Source of the DNA: Phycisphaerales bacterium
GTDB lineage: Bacteria; Planctomycetota; Phycisphaerae; Phycisphaerales; UBA1924
Direction: 5' to 3'
Assembly: GCA_947459215.1 (NCBI GenBank)
Contig: CANHCQ010000020.1
Coordinates: 1 to 64,000 of the forward strand
DNA length: 64,000 bases
In this document: positions 33,761 through 42,845 of the stretch, piece by piece
How the letters are laid out: each line of letters starts with the position of its first letter
How positions within the stretch are numbered: position 1 is the first letter of the stretch
Program-made: the position numbers and the translations under genes
The notes under the pieces: generated by a model
The model's input: the letters and a program-made list of their open reading frames with translations, nothing else
Told to the model about the DNA's origin: nothing
Databases searched by the model: none

Positions 33761-35492
33761 GCGCGGCCTCGGTCTCGGCGGCGGGCGCGTTGCCGTCGCC
33801 CTCGACGAGCGTGATGTGCGTCGGCATCGGGAACGCCGTCGTGTGCTCCCACCAGAACTCGGTATTCGCGTCGTTCTTCGCCAAACCCGACTCGTCCTTG
33901 AAGTAATCCAGGCAAGGCTTGTTGCGCTTGGTCTCGAGATACTTCGCCGTCGTCTTCTTCGCGCCCATCTGCTGGGCAAAGTTCAAGAGCGTCGTCAGCA
34001 TCGCTTTCTCAACACCGCGCCCCATGACGCGGCAGGAGAGCAGGAAGTCCGCCACAATCGCCTCACCGCCGGCACCGACCTCGACCGACGCCAGCCCCGT
34101 CAGGCCGTAGTCGCCGAAGCGATCGGCGACGCGGTAGGCGTACATCGCCCGCTTGCCCGACTTGGTCCAATCCAGCAGCTCGGCCTCGGTCATGCGCCGA
34201 GTCGTCAGGTTCATCTGGTTGGTCTTGTTGAACAGCTGGGCCGCCCGCTTGATGTTGCCCGAACCGAGCGCCTCGAACGTGATCTTGAGCTGCAGCGACG
34301 CCAGCCACTCGTCCATCGACACATTCGCACGGCTCTCGCTGCGCTGCCGCTCGGCGACGTACATCTCCGTACGACCGAGATCCTCGTCGGTCACGCTCGG
34401 ACGATCGAACAAACGCAGCGCGTGCAGCGCGGGCGTGTACATCATCTTGTCGGCCGGCCAATCCGGCACCGTCACCTGCGGCAAAGTCTCCTTCACCCGC
34501 GCCCGCTCCGCCGGGTTGTCGTCGATGAAGATCACGCTGTCGAGCCCGAGATTCAGCTCTTCGACCAGCGCCTTGATGTTTGTCGCCTTGTCCTGCCAGT
34601 TGATCCGCCAGCCCGCGAAATCGCCTTCCTTCAGCACCATCTCCGGGTTCTCGCGGATGGCGGTGATCGCGGTCTTCTCGTCGTTTTTGCTGACGATCCC
34701 GAGGATGATGCCGGTGTGCTTCAGGCTCTTGAGGGCCCGCTGGAAGTCCGCGAAGGACTCGCCGATCGGGTCGTGCCCGCCGAGGGCGACGCCCTCCCAG
34801 CCGTTCTCGCCGACGATCCCGCCCCAGAGCGTGTCGTCGAGATCGAGCACGATGAGCTTCTTCGACACGCCGCAGACGCCGCGGACGATGGCCTTGATGT
34901 CCGCCGCCGCGTCCTTGAAGACCTCAAGGCTGAACATCGCCTTGGTCATCAGCCACAGCTTGTGGTTCGTCGCGGTCTTGCCCGCACTCGCCATCCACCG
35001 CGACGCGTCCAGCACGTGCACGCGGCTGGCCTTGTCGAGCCTCTCGCACAGGCGGGCGTTCATCGCGATCAGAGCGCGGTGCACGCCGACGGTGCCCTTG
35101 CCCTGCTTCATCTCCAGCCCGCCCGTGCCGCGCCACCACGAGGGCAGCACCCACGTGGGCACGAACATCGCTTCGACGCGATCGCTCGCACGCAGGATCA
35201 GATCAGCGAAGGCGTCGACATCGGCGAGGATCTCGTCGAGTGAAACGCGCTCGTGGTTCATCAGGCGGCGGAACGAATCAATCGCCCGCTCCGGCCGCGT
35301 CCACACCACCGCCGCGTTCGCGCCTTCTTTCCAGCACGACAGCGCCGGGTTCATCAGGATCTGCTGCACCTGGTCGAAGTGCGCCACGGTCGTCTTGATC
35401 GCCGGCGCGTCGGCATCGCTCTTGAGGATCGCCCCAAGCTGGTCGATCGTGTGGTCGGCGATGAGCAGGGTGTGGAGGGTCTTGAGGTCCAT
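33753..35492 (-). CDS. FkbH-like HAD-superfamily protein
   Basis: 579 residues. The HAD-IIIC motif LIVLDLDDTLWGGIVGENGW (about 210-230) with the two catalytic Asp, the Lys/Asp region (VSKNDE, FIDDNPAERARV) and a C-terminal GNAT-like domain (FNKTNQMNLTTRRMTEAE) are those of FkbH. FkbH proteins take 1,3-bisphosphoglycerate and load glyceryl onto an acyl carrier protein. The N-terminal 200 residues resemble the SGNH-like part found in longer members. The ACP gene lies just upstream and the VOC gene overlaps its 3' end, so they form a small pathway. Start ATG 35492. Confidence 0.85.
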   Translation of the reverse strand: MDLKTLHTLLIADHTIDQLGAILKSDADAPAIKTTVAHFDQVQQILMNPALSCWKEGANAAVVWTRPERAIDSFRRLMNHERVSLDEILADVDAFADLILRASDRVEAMFVPTWVLPSWWRGTGGLEMKQGKGTVGVHRALIAMNARLCERLDKASRVHVLDASRWMASAGKTATNHKLWLMTKAMFSLEVFKDAAADIKAIVRGVCGVSKKLIVLDLDDTLWGGIVGENGWEGVALGGHDPIGESFADFQRALKSLKHTGIILGIVSKNDEKTAITAIRENPEMVLKEGDFAGWRINWQDKATNIKALVEELNLGLDSVIFIDDNPAERARVKETLPQVTVPDWPADKMMYTPALHALRLFDRPSVTDEDLGRTEMYVAERQRSESRANVSMDEWLASLQLKITFEALGSGNIKRAAQLFNKTNQMNLTTRRMTEAELLDWTKSGKRAMYAYRVADRFGDYGLTGLASVEVGAGGEAIVADFLLSCRVMGRGVEKAMLTTLLNFAQQMGAKKTTAKYLETKRNKPCLDYFKDESGLAKNDANTEFWWEHTTAFPMPTHITLVEGDGNAPAAETEAAHA

Positions 35493-35495
35493 GGG

Positions 35496-35587
35496 AAAAC
35501 TCAAATCTCAAAGCAGCAAATCACTAGATCAAGGCAGCGAGCTCGGAGGTTTGATTTGAGCTTTGAGCTTTGCTGCTTTGAGCTTTA
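35496..35587. repeat. Inverted arrays of CTCAAAG-type heptamers
   Basis: Left block at 35496-35522 (aactcaaatctcaaagcagc) faces a right block of the opposite orientation at 35553-35587 (ttgagctttgagctttgctg). The units are imperfect seven-base repeats. The block fills the space between the ACP and FkbH genes and covers the last codon of the ACP gene. Confidence 0.7.
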
Positions 35588-35881
35588 TCCGCCCAACCGC
35601 CCGACCACGTAGTCCGCCAGCGTGTCCACGGTTCGGAACGCCGTGGGAGTGTCCGCCATCGACTTCTCATCCGTGAGCGTGAAGCTCGGATGTCCCGCGC
35701 TCTGCACACGTTGCTCGACCTGCAGGACAAACGTCAGCAGCCCCAGCGAATCAAGCTTGCCGCCCTGGCCGAAGAGCACCGACTTCGGGTCCTTCGCGAT
35801 CTGGTTCTCGGACCCTTGAGCCGCGTTCACATCGTCGATGGCACCGTAGATTGCGTCGAGAATTTGCTGTTTGTTCGCCAT
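35585..35881 (-). CDS. Acyl carrier protein
   Basis: 98 residues with the helix II motif GGKLDSLGLLTFVLQVE; Ser 45 is the expected phosphopantetheine attachment site. The body is the usual ACP size with a slightly long loop before the DSL motif. It does not sit with fab genes, so it is not the main fatty-acid ACP; its neighbour FkbH suggests that it carries a glyceryl or related three-carbon unit. Start is ATG 35881 (MANKQQ). Confidence 0.82.
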   Translation of the reverse strand: MANKQQILDAIYGAIDDVNAAQGSENQIAKDPKSVLFGQGGKLDSLGLLTFVLQVEQRVQSAGHPSFTLTDEKSMADTPTAFRTVDTLADYVVGRLGG

Positions 35882-36196
35882 GCGAGTTGCGTTCCTGTCG
35901 TGCGGTATCGTCGATCCGGTCGGGTCGGCCAAGCCGACTGCGGGCAAGGGGACGCGGGTGGGTCGCGGGACAGCCGCACCGGCCGCAGAATCGATCGACT
36001 CGGCCCCGATGCGGCGTCTCGAAACCGGGTCCGGAGTCTATTCCGAGGCGGGTCCGAGTTCCTCTCCAGGACCAGCCCGGAGAGGGCGCGGATGCGTTCT
36101 TCACCAAGTCGAGACACGCCCTGGCCGACGCTCGGGGCTCGTTTGGTTGGGATGATCGCGTTTGCATCCGGACGCGAGACCCGCGATAGTTGCCCC
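35882..36196. other. Divergent intergenic region
   Basis: 315 bp between the ACP gene (minus) and the phosphatase-like lipoprotein gene (plus). Apart from the promoter at 36162-36190 nothing recognisable is seen. Confidence 0.5.
36162..36190 (+). promoter_or_regulatory. Promoter with -10 box six bases before the start codon
   Basis: TTGCAT (36162-36167), 17-bp spacer, GATAGT (36185-36190), then ATG at 36197. The expected transcript start falls on or next to the start codon, so the mRNA would be leaderless. The same -35 sequence and spacing occur at 47649-47677. Confidence 0.5.
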
Positions 36197-37669
36197 ATGA
36201 TCCGCACCGCCCGCTTGCTCGCCCGCTCGTTCCTCTGCCTGCCGCTCGCCCTTGCCGCGTGCTCTTCGACGCCGGCGCGTCTCGAGACCAGCCGCGATCG
36301 CCTCGACGGCGCCGTGGTCGAGTGGTCCTCCGGCACCGTCGCCCGCGCCGACGAGCACTACCTCCACTTCCGCTTCAGCGTCGGGCCCGACACCAAGACC
36401 ATCCAGGCCAGCGACGAGACGGTGGCCCTGCTGCTCGATGTGGATGGTCGAAACGACACGGGATACCAGCGCACGCCCAAGCCTTTCAACTCCATCGGCG
36501 CCGATCTCGAACTCCAGTTCTCCCCCACTTCCGAGAAAGGCGCCGTCACCAGCGGCGTCGAGTTCTACGCCCTCGACAAGAACGGCGTCCGCACCGAACT
36601 TCCCAAGGACCAATCCGATCTCACCTTCTCACCCGCTTACGCCTCCGCGTGGTACGAGGCCCGCATGTCCCGCGCGTTCGCGGCCAAGCTCACCAAGAGC
36701 GGCATGGCCTCCTCCGGCAAGGGCCGTGGCATCTTCGTGATTTACGCCCCGGGTGAAGGCGGGCGCCCCGGCGGCCGCATCGCCGGCTATAGCGAACCGT
36801 TCGACATCACGTTTCCGCCGATCGCCACCGGGCCGAAGCTGGCAGAGGCAACCATCCCCGCGAAGCCCGAGGGCACGATCCGCGTGATGGCATGGAACGT
36901 CTGGCGCAAAATGGCGAGCGATCCGGCCCGTTTCGCCCCGATCATCCGGGCAATCAATCCCGATGTGCTTCTGATCTCCGAATGGCAGAGCGACGACAAG
37001 ACGTTGGTTGAAGCCATGAAGACTGTCTTCGCCGGCAGCGGCTCCAAGGAATGGAACGCCATCAGCCGCGGCGACGTCGCGATCGCGTCGCGCTTCCCCA
37101 TCACGCCGTCCACCGCGAAGGCCGAAGTGCTCGTCGAGGGCAAACCTCGTTCGGTGCGCTATGTCGCCGCGGTTGCTCAATCGCCCATCGGCGGCGTGCT
37201 GGTCGGCGCGATGCACCTCAAGTGCTGCGGCGGGGCGGGATCGAGAGAAGATCAACTCCGTCTCGCCGAAGCGCGAGCCATCAACGAGACCGTGAAGCAG
37301 GCCAGCCGCGCCGACGCGGCGAGCATCCGCATCCTGGGCGGCGACATCAACCTCGTCGGCAGCCGCAACCCGCTCGATCTGCTCCGCGCCGACATCGATC
37401 TCGATGCCAGCGACATGACCCCCGCCGACCCCGCCGTCTTGGGCGACAACACCTACTACACCTGGCGTGACTGGAACACCGGCTTCTCGCCCGGCCGCCT
37501 CGACTGGCTCACCTACAGCGACGCCACGGCGACGATTGTGCAGTCGTTCGTGCTCGACACGCGGCGTCTGACTCCCGCATCGCTGTCATCGATGGGCTTG
37601 ACGACGGAATCGAGCGATGTCAGCGATCACTTGCCGGTGGTGATCGACGTCGCGCCGGCCGTGAAGTGA
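36197..37669 (+). CDS. Lipoprotein of the endonuclease/exonuclease/phosphatase family
   Basis: 490 residues: a lipobox (CLPLALAACSS), a roughly 200-residue beta-rich N-terminal domain, then an EEP domain from about residue 230. EEP motifs visible: VMAWNVWRK (Asn), ISEW (Glu), GGDINLVGS (Asp/Asn) and the closing SDHLPVVIDV (Asp-His). Related proteins are phosphodiesterases or nucleases acting outside the cytoplasm. The next gene begins at or near its stop (GTGA overlap), so they may be co-translated. Confidence 0.78.
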   Translation: MIRTARLLARSFLCLPLALAACSSTPARLETSRDRLDGAVVEWSSGTVARADEHYLHFRFSVGPDTKTIQASDETVALLLDVDGRNDTGYQRTPKPFNSIGADLELQFSPTSEKGAVTSGVEFYALDKNGVRTELPKDQSDLTFSPAYASAWYEARMSRAFAAKLTKSGMASSGKGRGIFVIYAPGEGGRPGGRIAGYSEPFDITFPPIATGPKLAEATIPAKPEGTIRVMAWNVWRKMASDPARFAPIIRAINPDVLLISEWQSDDKTLVEAMKTVFAGSGSKEWNAISRGDVAIASRFPITPSTAKAEVLVEGKPRSVRYVAAVAQSPIGGVLVGAMHLKCCGGAGSREDQLRLAEARAINETVKQASRADAASIRILGGDINLVGSRNPLDLLRADIDLDASDMTPADPAVLGDNTYYTWRDWNTGFSPGRLDWLTYSDATATIVQSFVLDTRRLTPASLSSMGLTTESSDVSDHLPVVIDVAPAVK

Positions 37670-37800
37670 AACCAGCCGGAGCGGCGTGCAACGTCCGAGA
37701 TCTCGCGGACGCCGCAGCCGCAGGCGGCGGCAACGTCGCATCCCGGCATGGGAACACCGCAAGCCGCAACGATGATCGATTCAGGGCGACCGCCCGTCCG

Positions 37801-38223
37801 ATGTTCTCGGCGGTGGCCCGCTCCGGCACAATCTCGGGCACGGTCCGCGCGGTTGCCGCGCTGGCGGCATGTGCTGCACTCTTTGCGGCTCTCTGCACCG
37901 CGGGCTGCGGCTGGTTCGGCCCGTCGACGCTCACCGTCGCGGTCGCGAACCGCACGTACAACACGTTCCAGAACTCGCACGTCTACTTCAAGGACTCGAG
38001 CTTCCGCTCGGGGATGATCCTCCCCGGCGACCGGCGCGACTTCACCGAGTTCCTCGGCGAGGTCCGCGGCGAAGCGACGGTGGAGTGGGAACTGGCCACC
38101 GGAACGAAACGATCGCTGAACTTCATGCTCGACAAGACCTACGACCGCAACAGCCGCGGCACAGTGCTGTTCGAGGTGTACCCGGATTCGGTCCAGGTGA
38201 GTTTCACTCCGACGAACCGGTGA
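37801..38223 (+). CDS. Small hypothetical lipoprotein
   Basis: 140 residues. Signal with lipobox ALCTAGC and a small, probably beta-rich mature domain (TLTVAVANRTYNTFQNSHVY) of unknown function. ATG 37801 gives a standard lipoprotein signal. A GTG at 37666 overlapping the previous stop is in frame and would add 45 residues lacking any signal character; I consider it less likely. Confidence 0.55.
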   Translation: MFSAVARSGTISGTVRAVAALAACAALFAALCTAGCGWFGPSTLTVAVANRTYNTFQNSHVYFKDSSFRSGMILPGDRRDFTEFLGEVRGEATVEWELATGTKRSLNFMLDKTYDRNSRGTVLFEVYPDSVQVSFTPTNR

Positions 38224-38370
38224 CGGGCCACGTAAGCTGAGCACGCGGTCGCTCCGGCCACACTGTGACCGCCCGCGTGAACGTACACGCTGCGTAGAGT
38301 CATGCATCCCGATCCCGACCGCGGCGAAGCCAGACCACGGCGAACCGCCCGCCTGCTTCATGATCTCAGC

Positions 38371-40353
38371 ATGCCCTCCCTCCTCGCCGCCAACAACCTC
38401 ACCAAGACCATCGCGTCGCGGCATCTCTTTGATGAGATCTCGATCTCGGTGCACGACCGCGAGCGGCTGGCGCTGATCGGGCCCAACGGCAGCGGGAAGT
38501 CCACGCTGCTGCGCATCCTGGCCGGGCAGGATCGAGCGGACACCGGCGAGGTCGTGATCCGCAAGGGGGTGCGGGTGGCGTATGTGCCGCAGCGGGATAG
38601 CTTCCCGGATGGTGCGACCGTGCGATCGGCCGTACTCGACGAACTGCTGCTCGCCATGAAACGCGGCGGGCCCAACGCACCGGCCCACCTGCACGACGAG
38701 CACGAGGCCGAGCTCGCCGCCACGCTCACGCTCGATCGCGTCGGGTTCGTCGATCTCGATCAGCCCGCGGCATCGCTCTCCGGTGGGCAGCGCAAACGCC
38801 TCGCCATCGCCCGCGAGCTCGCGAAGCTGCCGGATTGCCTGCTGCTCGACGAACCGACGAACCACCTGGATGTGGAAGGGATCGACTGGCTGGAGGATGT
38901 GCTGACGAACGGCCTTGGAGCGGGGCTGGGCGATGGGCCGTTCGCGAGTGTGGTGGTGACGCACGATCGCGAGTTCTTGGAGAGCGTGGCGACGCGGATC
39001 GCGGAGTTGTCGCGGCAGTACCCGCAAGGGCTGTTCGCGATCGACGGCGATTACAGCGAGTTTCTGCGGCGCAAGAGCGAGTTCCTGGACGGTCAGGCGC
39101 GGCAGGAGCAGGCGCTGGCCAATCAGGTGCGCGAGGATCTGCGGTGGTTGGGGCGCGGGGCGCAGGCGCGGCGGACCAAGTCCAAGAGCCGCATCGATGC
39201 GTCGTACGAGCGGATGGATGAATTGGCGGAGCTGCGGGAGCGCAACGCCGCGAACAAGGCGACGTCGATCGATTGGGAAGCGACCGGGCGGCTGACGCAG
39301 AAGCTGATCGTCGCGCGGGCGGTGAGCAAGGCCTACGGCGACAAGGTGCTCTTCCGCGATGTGGATCTGGTGCTGTCGCCCGGGCAGAGGCTGGGCTTGC
39401 TGGGACGCAACGGCAGCGGGAAGTCGACGCTGATCAAGGTGCTGACGGGCGAGATTCAACCGGATGCGCCGTCGCCGCAGGCGGTGAAGGCGGCGGCAGA
39501 AGCTGTGAACTTGCCCCCAGGCCTACCTCCGCCGGGCACGGTGAAGCGGGCGGACAAATTGCGGACGGTGGTGTTCAGCCAGCACCGCACGGAGATCGAT
39601 CCGGCGATGACGCTGGGTGACGCGATGAGCCCGAACTCCGACGCCGTGATCTATCGCGGGCGGACGCTTCACATCAACACCTGGGCGCGGAAGTTCCTGT
39701 TCCGTGCCGAGCAGCTGAAGCAGCCGGTGCGGTCGCTCAGCGGCGGCGAGCAGGCGCGGATCCACATCGCGAGGCTGATGCTCGAGCCGGCGGATGTGCT
39801 GGTGCTGGACGAGCCGACGAACGATCTGGACATTCCGTCGCTCGAGGTCCTGGAAGAGAGCCTGGAAGAGTTCCCGGGTGCGGTGGTGCTGGTGACCCAC
39901 GATCGCGCGATGCTCGCGCGGTTGTCGACGCACATCCTGGCGATCGGCTTCGGCGAGGACGGCGAAGCGCGACACTTTGTGGATTACGCCCAGTGGGAGC
40001 GGGCGTCACAAGCCGCCAAGCGGGCGGCGAAGGCGAAGCCGTCGGCAACAGGCAACGCGGCAGCGGCCTCAGTGGGATCGGCGGGAGAGCCGGGTGGCGG
40101 AAGCGCGACGGTCGCCGCGCCGGCCGCGAGCAAGAAGAAGCTCACGTACAAAGAGCAGCGCGAGCTGGCGGAGATCGAGCCGGAGATCCATCGCACCGAG
40201 GAGCTCGCCAAGCAGCTTGAAGCCCAGATGAACGATCCAGGCGTGATCGGGGACTACAAGAAGTTCGAGGACGTCTCACGGGCGTTCGCGGCGGCGCAGG
40301 CGAAGGTTGCGACGCTGTTTGAGCGGTGGGCGGAACTGGACGCGCGGCAATAG
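38371..40353 (+). CDS. ABC-F family ATPase (Uup-like)
   Basis: 660 residues: two nucleotide-binding domains without membrane segments. First: Walker A GPNGSGKST, signature LSGGQRKRLAIAREL, LLLDEPTNHLD. Second: GRNGSGKST, LSGGEQARIHIARLM, LVLDEPTNDLD. A C-terminal coiled coil (YKEQRELAEIEPEIHRTEEL) matches Uup. ABC-F proteins act on the ribosome (EttA, Uup types) or protect it from antibiotics. The linker between the domains has the usual Arg/Lys-rich P-site motif region. Start ATG 38371; the upstream open extension lacks coding character. Confidence 0.87.
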   Translation: MPSLLAANNLTKTIASRHLFDEISISVHDRERLALIGPNGSGKSTLLRILAGQDRADTGEVVIRKGVRVAYVPQRDSFPDGATVRSAVLDELLLAMKRGGPNAPAHLHDEHEAELAATLTLDRVGFVDLDQPAASLSGGQRKRLAIARELAKLPDCLLLDEPTNHLDVEGIDWLEDVLTNGLGAGLGDGPFASVVVTHDREFLESVATRIAELSRQYPQGLFAIDGDYSEFLRRKSEFLDGQARQEQALANQVREDLRWLGRGAQARRTKSKSRIDASYERMDELAELRERNAANKATSIDWEATGRLTQKLIVARAVSKAYGDKVLFRDVDLVLSPGQRLGLLGRNGSGKSTLIKVLTGEIQPDAPSPQAVKAAAEAVNLPPGLPPPGTVKRADKLRTVVFSQHRTEIDPAMTLGDAMSPNSDAVIYRGRTLHINTWARKFLFRAEQLKQPVRSLSGGEQARIHIARLMLEPADVLVLDEPTNDLDIPSLEVLEESLEEFPGAVVLVTHDRAMLARLSTHILAIGFGEDGEARHFVDYAQWERASQAAKRAAKAKPSATGNAAAASVGSAGEPGGGSATVAAPAASKKKLTYKEQRELAEIEPEIHRTEELAKQLEAQMNDPGVIGDYKKFEDVSRAFAAAQAKVATLFERWAELDARQ

Positions 40354-40376
40354 CCGCGGTTCTGTTCCGGGTAGAG

Positions 40377-40444
40377 CCTCTCGCGTAAGCGAGAGGTCTC
40401 ATCGACACACGAACGCGCAAACGACCTCGCCCTGGCGGGCGAGG
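40377..40444. repeat. Two consecutive perfect hairpins
   Basis: Hairpin 1: cctctcgc-gtaa-gcgagagg (40377-40396). Hairpin 2: cctcgccc-tggc-gggcgagg (40425-40444). Each has an 8-bp stem and a 4-base loop. They lie between convergent ends of the ABC-F gene and the DUF1634 gene and may serve both as terminators or as REP-type palindromes. Confidence 0.7.
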
Positions 40445-40474
40445 CTCCATGGTCGTCGACCGTAACGCCCGCTC

Positions 40475-40900
40475 TCAGTGCATCCGGATTCCCACCAACC
40501 CAAGGCTCAGCACAACGAGCACTATCGCCGCGATCACGACGTACATCCAGTCGCGCCGGACCAGGAACGCGATCAGCGTGAAGGCGACGCGGGCGACCGG
40601 GGTGAGAACGAGCAGCAGCACGCCCAATTGCATGATCGCCAAGGCGTCGAACGAGAGCGCCTTGGAGAAGATCGTTGTCGGGGCGTTGAGTTCGTCGGCG
40701 TGCAGGCGGAAGGATGAGAAGTCCAGGCGATCGCCGGAGTGACGCCACAGATACATCGCGATACCGACGAGCACGACCGCGGCGGAGAGCGTGGTGCCGA
40801 TGGTGAGCAATTTGGACAGCCGCACTTCCATCGCGTGGTCGTCGGACGTGGCGGCAGGTGGCGTTGGACGCGGATCAGGAGAAGGGCGGGGATCGCTCAT
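40475..40900 (-). CDS. DUF1634 membrane protein
   Basis: 141 residues, three membrane helices (TIGTTLSAAVVLVGIAMYLW, FDALAIMQLGVLLLVLTPVA, WMYVVIAAIVLVVLSLGLVG) after a Pro-rich N-terminus. DUF1634 proteins are regularly encoded beside TauE/SafE permeases, as here, and probably act as an accessory subunit. The ATG at 40900 overlaps the permease stop (TGATG). Confidence 0.75.
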   Translation of the reverse strand: MSDPRPSPDPRPTPPAATSDDHAMEVRLSKLLTIGTTLSAAVVLVGIAMYLWRHSGDRLDFSSFRLHADELNAPTTIFSKALSFDALAIMQLGVLLLVLTPVARVAFTLIAFLVRRDWMYVVIAAIVLVVLSLGLVGIRMH

Positions 40901-41751
40901 CACATCCCTCCTTGCATGACGCGGCGGAGTAACTCAATACCCGCACAGATCACGAGGACCGCGAACAGCCGTCGCAGCCAGAGCGTCTTGATGCGTGGCA
41001 GCACCCGTGCTCCGATCAGCGAGCCACCGAGAGCGCCCGCCGCGATCGGAGCGGCAATCGCCGGCTCGATCTGCCCGCGTTGGAGGTAGATGCCCGCGCT
41101 GGCCGCCGCGGTGACGCCGATCATGAAGTTACTCGTCGTCGTGCTGACCTTGAAGGGCAATCGCATCAGCCGATCCATCGCGAAAACCTTCACGATGCCG
41201 CTGCCGATCCCCACCAACGCACTGAGGACGCCGGCTCCGAGCATGATCGCCAAAGCACCCGGCACCGCGTGCACGCGATACGCGGTCATCGTCGGCGTGC
41301 CGTCCGGGCTCTTGGTCGGATACTCCGAATCGAGCCGGAAGTACTGGCTCACGCGATCGGGGTGCGTGTCCGGCGGCAGGGGCTTCAGCGGCCGCAGCGT
41401 GGTGTACGCGCTCCAGAAGAGCGCGCACGAGAAGACGACGGCGATCAGGTCCTTGCTGACGTACGCCGCGATGATGGCGCCGGCGATCGCGCCGAGAACG
41501 GTTGCGACTTCGAGCAGCACACCGACGCGGACGTTGGTGTACCCCTCCTTGATGAACGCCGCCGCGGCACCGGAGCTCGTCGCGATCACCGCGATGAGCG
41601 ACGCTCCGACGGCGTAGCGCAAATCGATGCCGAAGAGCAGCACCATGATGGGGATGAGCACCACGCCGCCGCCCAGGCCCGTCAACGCGCCCGCGAAGCC
41701 GGCGACGATCGCCGACGCGAAGAGCAGCGTCACAAGCAGGCCAGCGGTCAT
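40900..41751 (-). CDS. TauE/SafE-family permease (TSUP)
   Basis: 283 residues with seven to eight membrane helices, including the family signatures LTGLGGGVVLIPIM near the N-terminus and ALVGIGSGIVKVFAM in the second repeat. TSUP permeases export sulfite, sulfoacetate or other organic anions. Start ATG 41751 is coupled to the pyrD stop by ATGA. The longer open frame upstream runs through pyrD in another frame and is not coding. Confidence 0.85.
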   Translation of the reverse strand: MTAGLLVTLLFASAIVAGFAGALTGLGGGVVLIPIMVLLFGIDLRYAVGASLIAVIATSSGAAAAFIKEGYTNVRVGVLLEVATVLGAIAGAIIAAYVSKDLIAVVFSCALFWSAYTTLRPLKPLPPDTHPDRVSQYFRLDSEYPTKSPDGTPTMTAYRVHAVPGALAIMLGAGVLSALVGIGSGIVKVFAMDRLMRLPFKVSTTTSNFMIGVTAAASAGIYLQRGQIEPAIAAPIAAGALGGSLIGARVLPRIKTLWLRRLFAVLVICAGIELLRRVMQGGM

Positions 41752-42806
41752 GCCAACTCCACCGCGCCGACGAGTTCGGCGATGTGCTGTTTGCGTTGCT
41801 CGCGCACCCAAGCGTCGAGGCCTTTGGCGATGCGTTTGGGTGCCCGCGGATCGGCGAAGAGTGCCGTGCCGATAGCCACAGCAGACGCCCCAGCGAGAAT
41901 GAACTCCGCGGCATCGTCCCAACCGGTCACGCCGCCAAGTCCGATGATCGGCGTCTTGGTCTCGCGGCAGATGCCCGTGTACGCGTCGTGCACCAGCTTG
42001 ACCGCGATCGGATGGATCGCGGGCCCGGAGAGCCCGCCGCTGCCGCGGGAGAGACGGGGCTTGCGGGTGTGAACATCGATGGCCATCGCCGGCATGGTGT
42101 TGGCAATCACCATGGCGTCGGCCCCGGGTCGCTGGTTTGGGCCGGTTGGCTGAGCGCCGCTCTCGATCGAGGCCTCGCACACGGCGACGACGCCCTCGCC
42201 GCGGTAGTTTCGGGTCGAGTCCTTGCTCGCGCCCGTGCGCAGGCCGATGACCGTGGGCGACACCTTCACAAACAGCCGCGTCCGCGTGAGCACCCGGCGT
42301 ACTTCGCGGACCAATTCGCTCAGGAGCGCCGGATCACTGCCGAACTCGCAGCCGTGCTTCACGTTGGGGCAACTGACATTCAACTCCACGGCCGGGATCG
42401 CCTCGACCGCATCCATCGCCGCGGCAACCGCGACGAACTCGTCGATCGAGAAGCCGGAAATGGAGCCGATGACCTTCGCCCCGCCGCGGCGGACGAACGC
42501 GTCGATCGTGGGAACGACGTCACGTCCAAACGCGTCCAGCCCGACATTCGCCAGCCCGATCGCGTTCAGCATCCCCGCCTTGTGCTCGATGATCCGCCAC
42601 GTCGCGTTCCCCTCGCGGCTGTCGCGGGTGATCGACTTGGTGACGACCGCGCCGACGCCGCCGGAAGACGAGAGATCGGTCACGCCGTCGAGCTCATCGA
42701 CGTAGCCGGCCGTGCCCGCGGCCAGAATCAGCGGCGAGGCGAGGTCGAGTCCGGCGAGGTTGGTGGCGAGGGAGGGGAAGGGCACGGAGGACGATATCAC
42801 GGCCAT
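41748..42806 (-). CDS. pyrD: Dihydroorotate dehydrogenase, class 1
   Basis: 352 residues of a TIM-barrel flavoprotein that oxidises dihydroorotate to orotate in pyrimidine synthesis. Motifs: AAGTAGYVDE, ELNVSCPNVKHG with the catalytic Cys of the 1B type, VKVSPTV, GLSGPAIHPIAV and IIGLGGVTGWDDA. No pyrK (electron-transfer subunit) is adjacent. The gene is coupled by overlapping codons to a TauE-type permease, an unusual combination. Confidence 0.88.
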   Translation of the reverse strand: MAVISSSVPFPSLATNLAGLDLASPLILAAGTAGYVDELDGVTDLSSSGGVGAVVTKSITRDSREGNATWRIIEHKAGMLNAIGLANVGLDAFGRDVVPTIDAFVRRGGAKVIGSISGFSIDEFVAVAAAMDAVEAIPAVELNVSCPNVKHGCEFGSDPALLSELVREVRRVLTRTRLFVKVSPTVIGLRTGASKDSTRNYRGEGVVAVCEASIESGAQPTGPNQRPGADAMVIANTMPAMAIDVHTRKPRLSRGSGGLSGPAIHPIAVKLVHDAYTGICRETKTPIIGLGGVTGWDDAAEFILAGASAVAIGTALFADPRAPKRIAKGLDAWVREQRKQHIAELVGAVELA

Positions 42807-42836
42807 TCCACGGAAACCGCGAGCGACGTCGTTCTG

Positions 42837-42842
42837 TATAGT
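42837..42842 (+). promoter_or_regulatory. -10-like TATAGT next to the start of a membrane protein gene
   Basis: TATAGT ends three bases before ATG 42846 and six before ATG 42849; the divergent gene pyrD starts only 39 bp away. A leaderless transcript starting at the second ATG would fit. Confidence 0.35.
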
Positions 42843-42845
42843 CCC

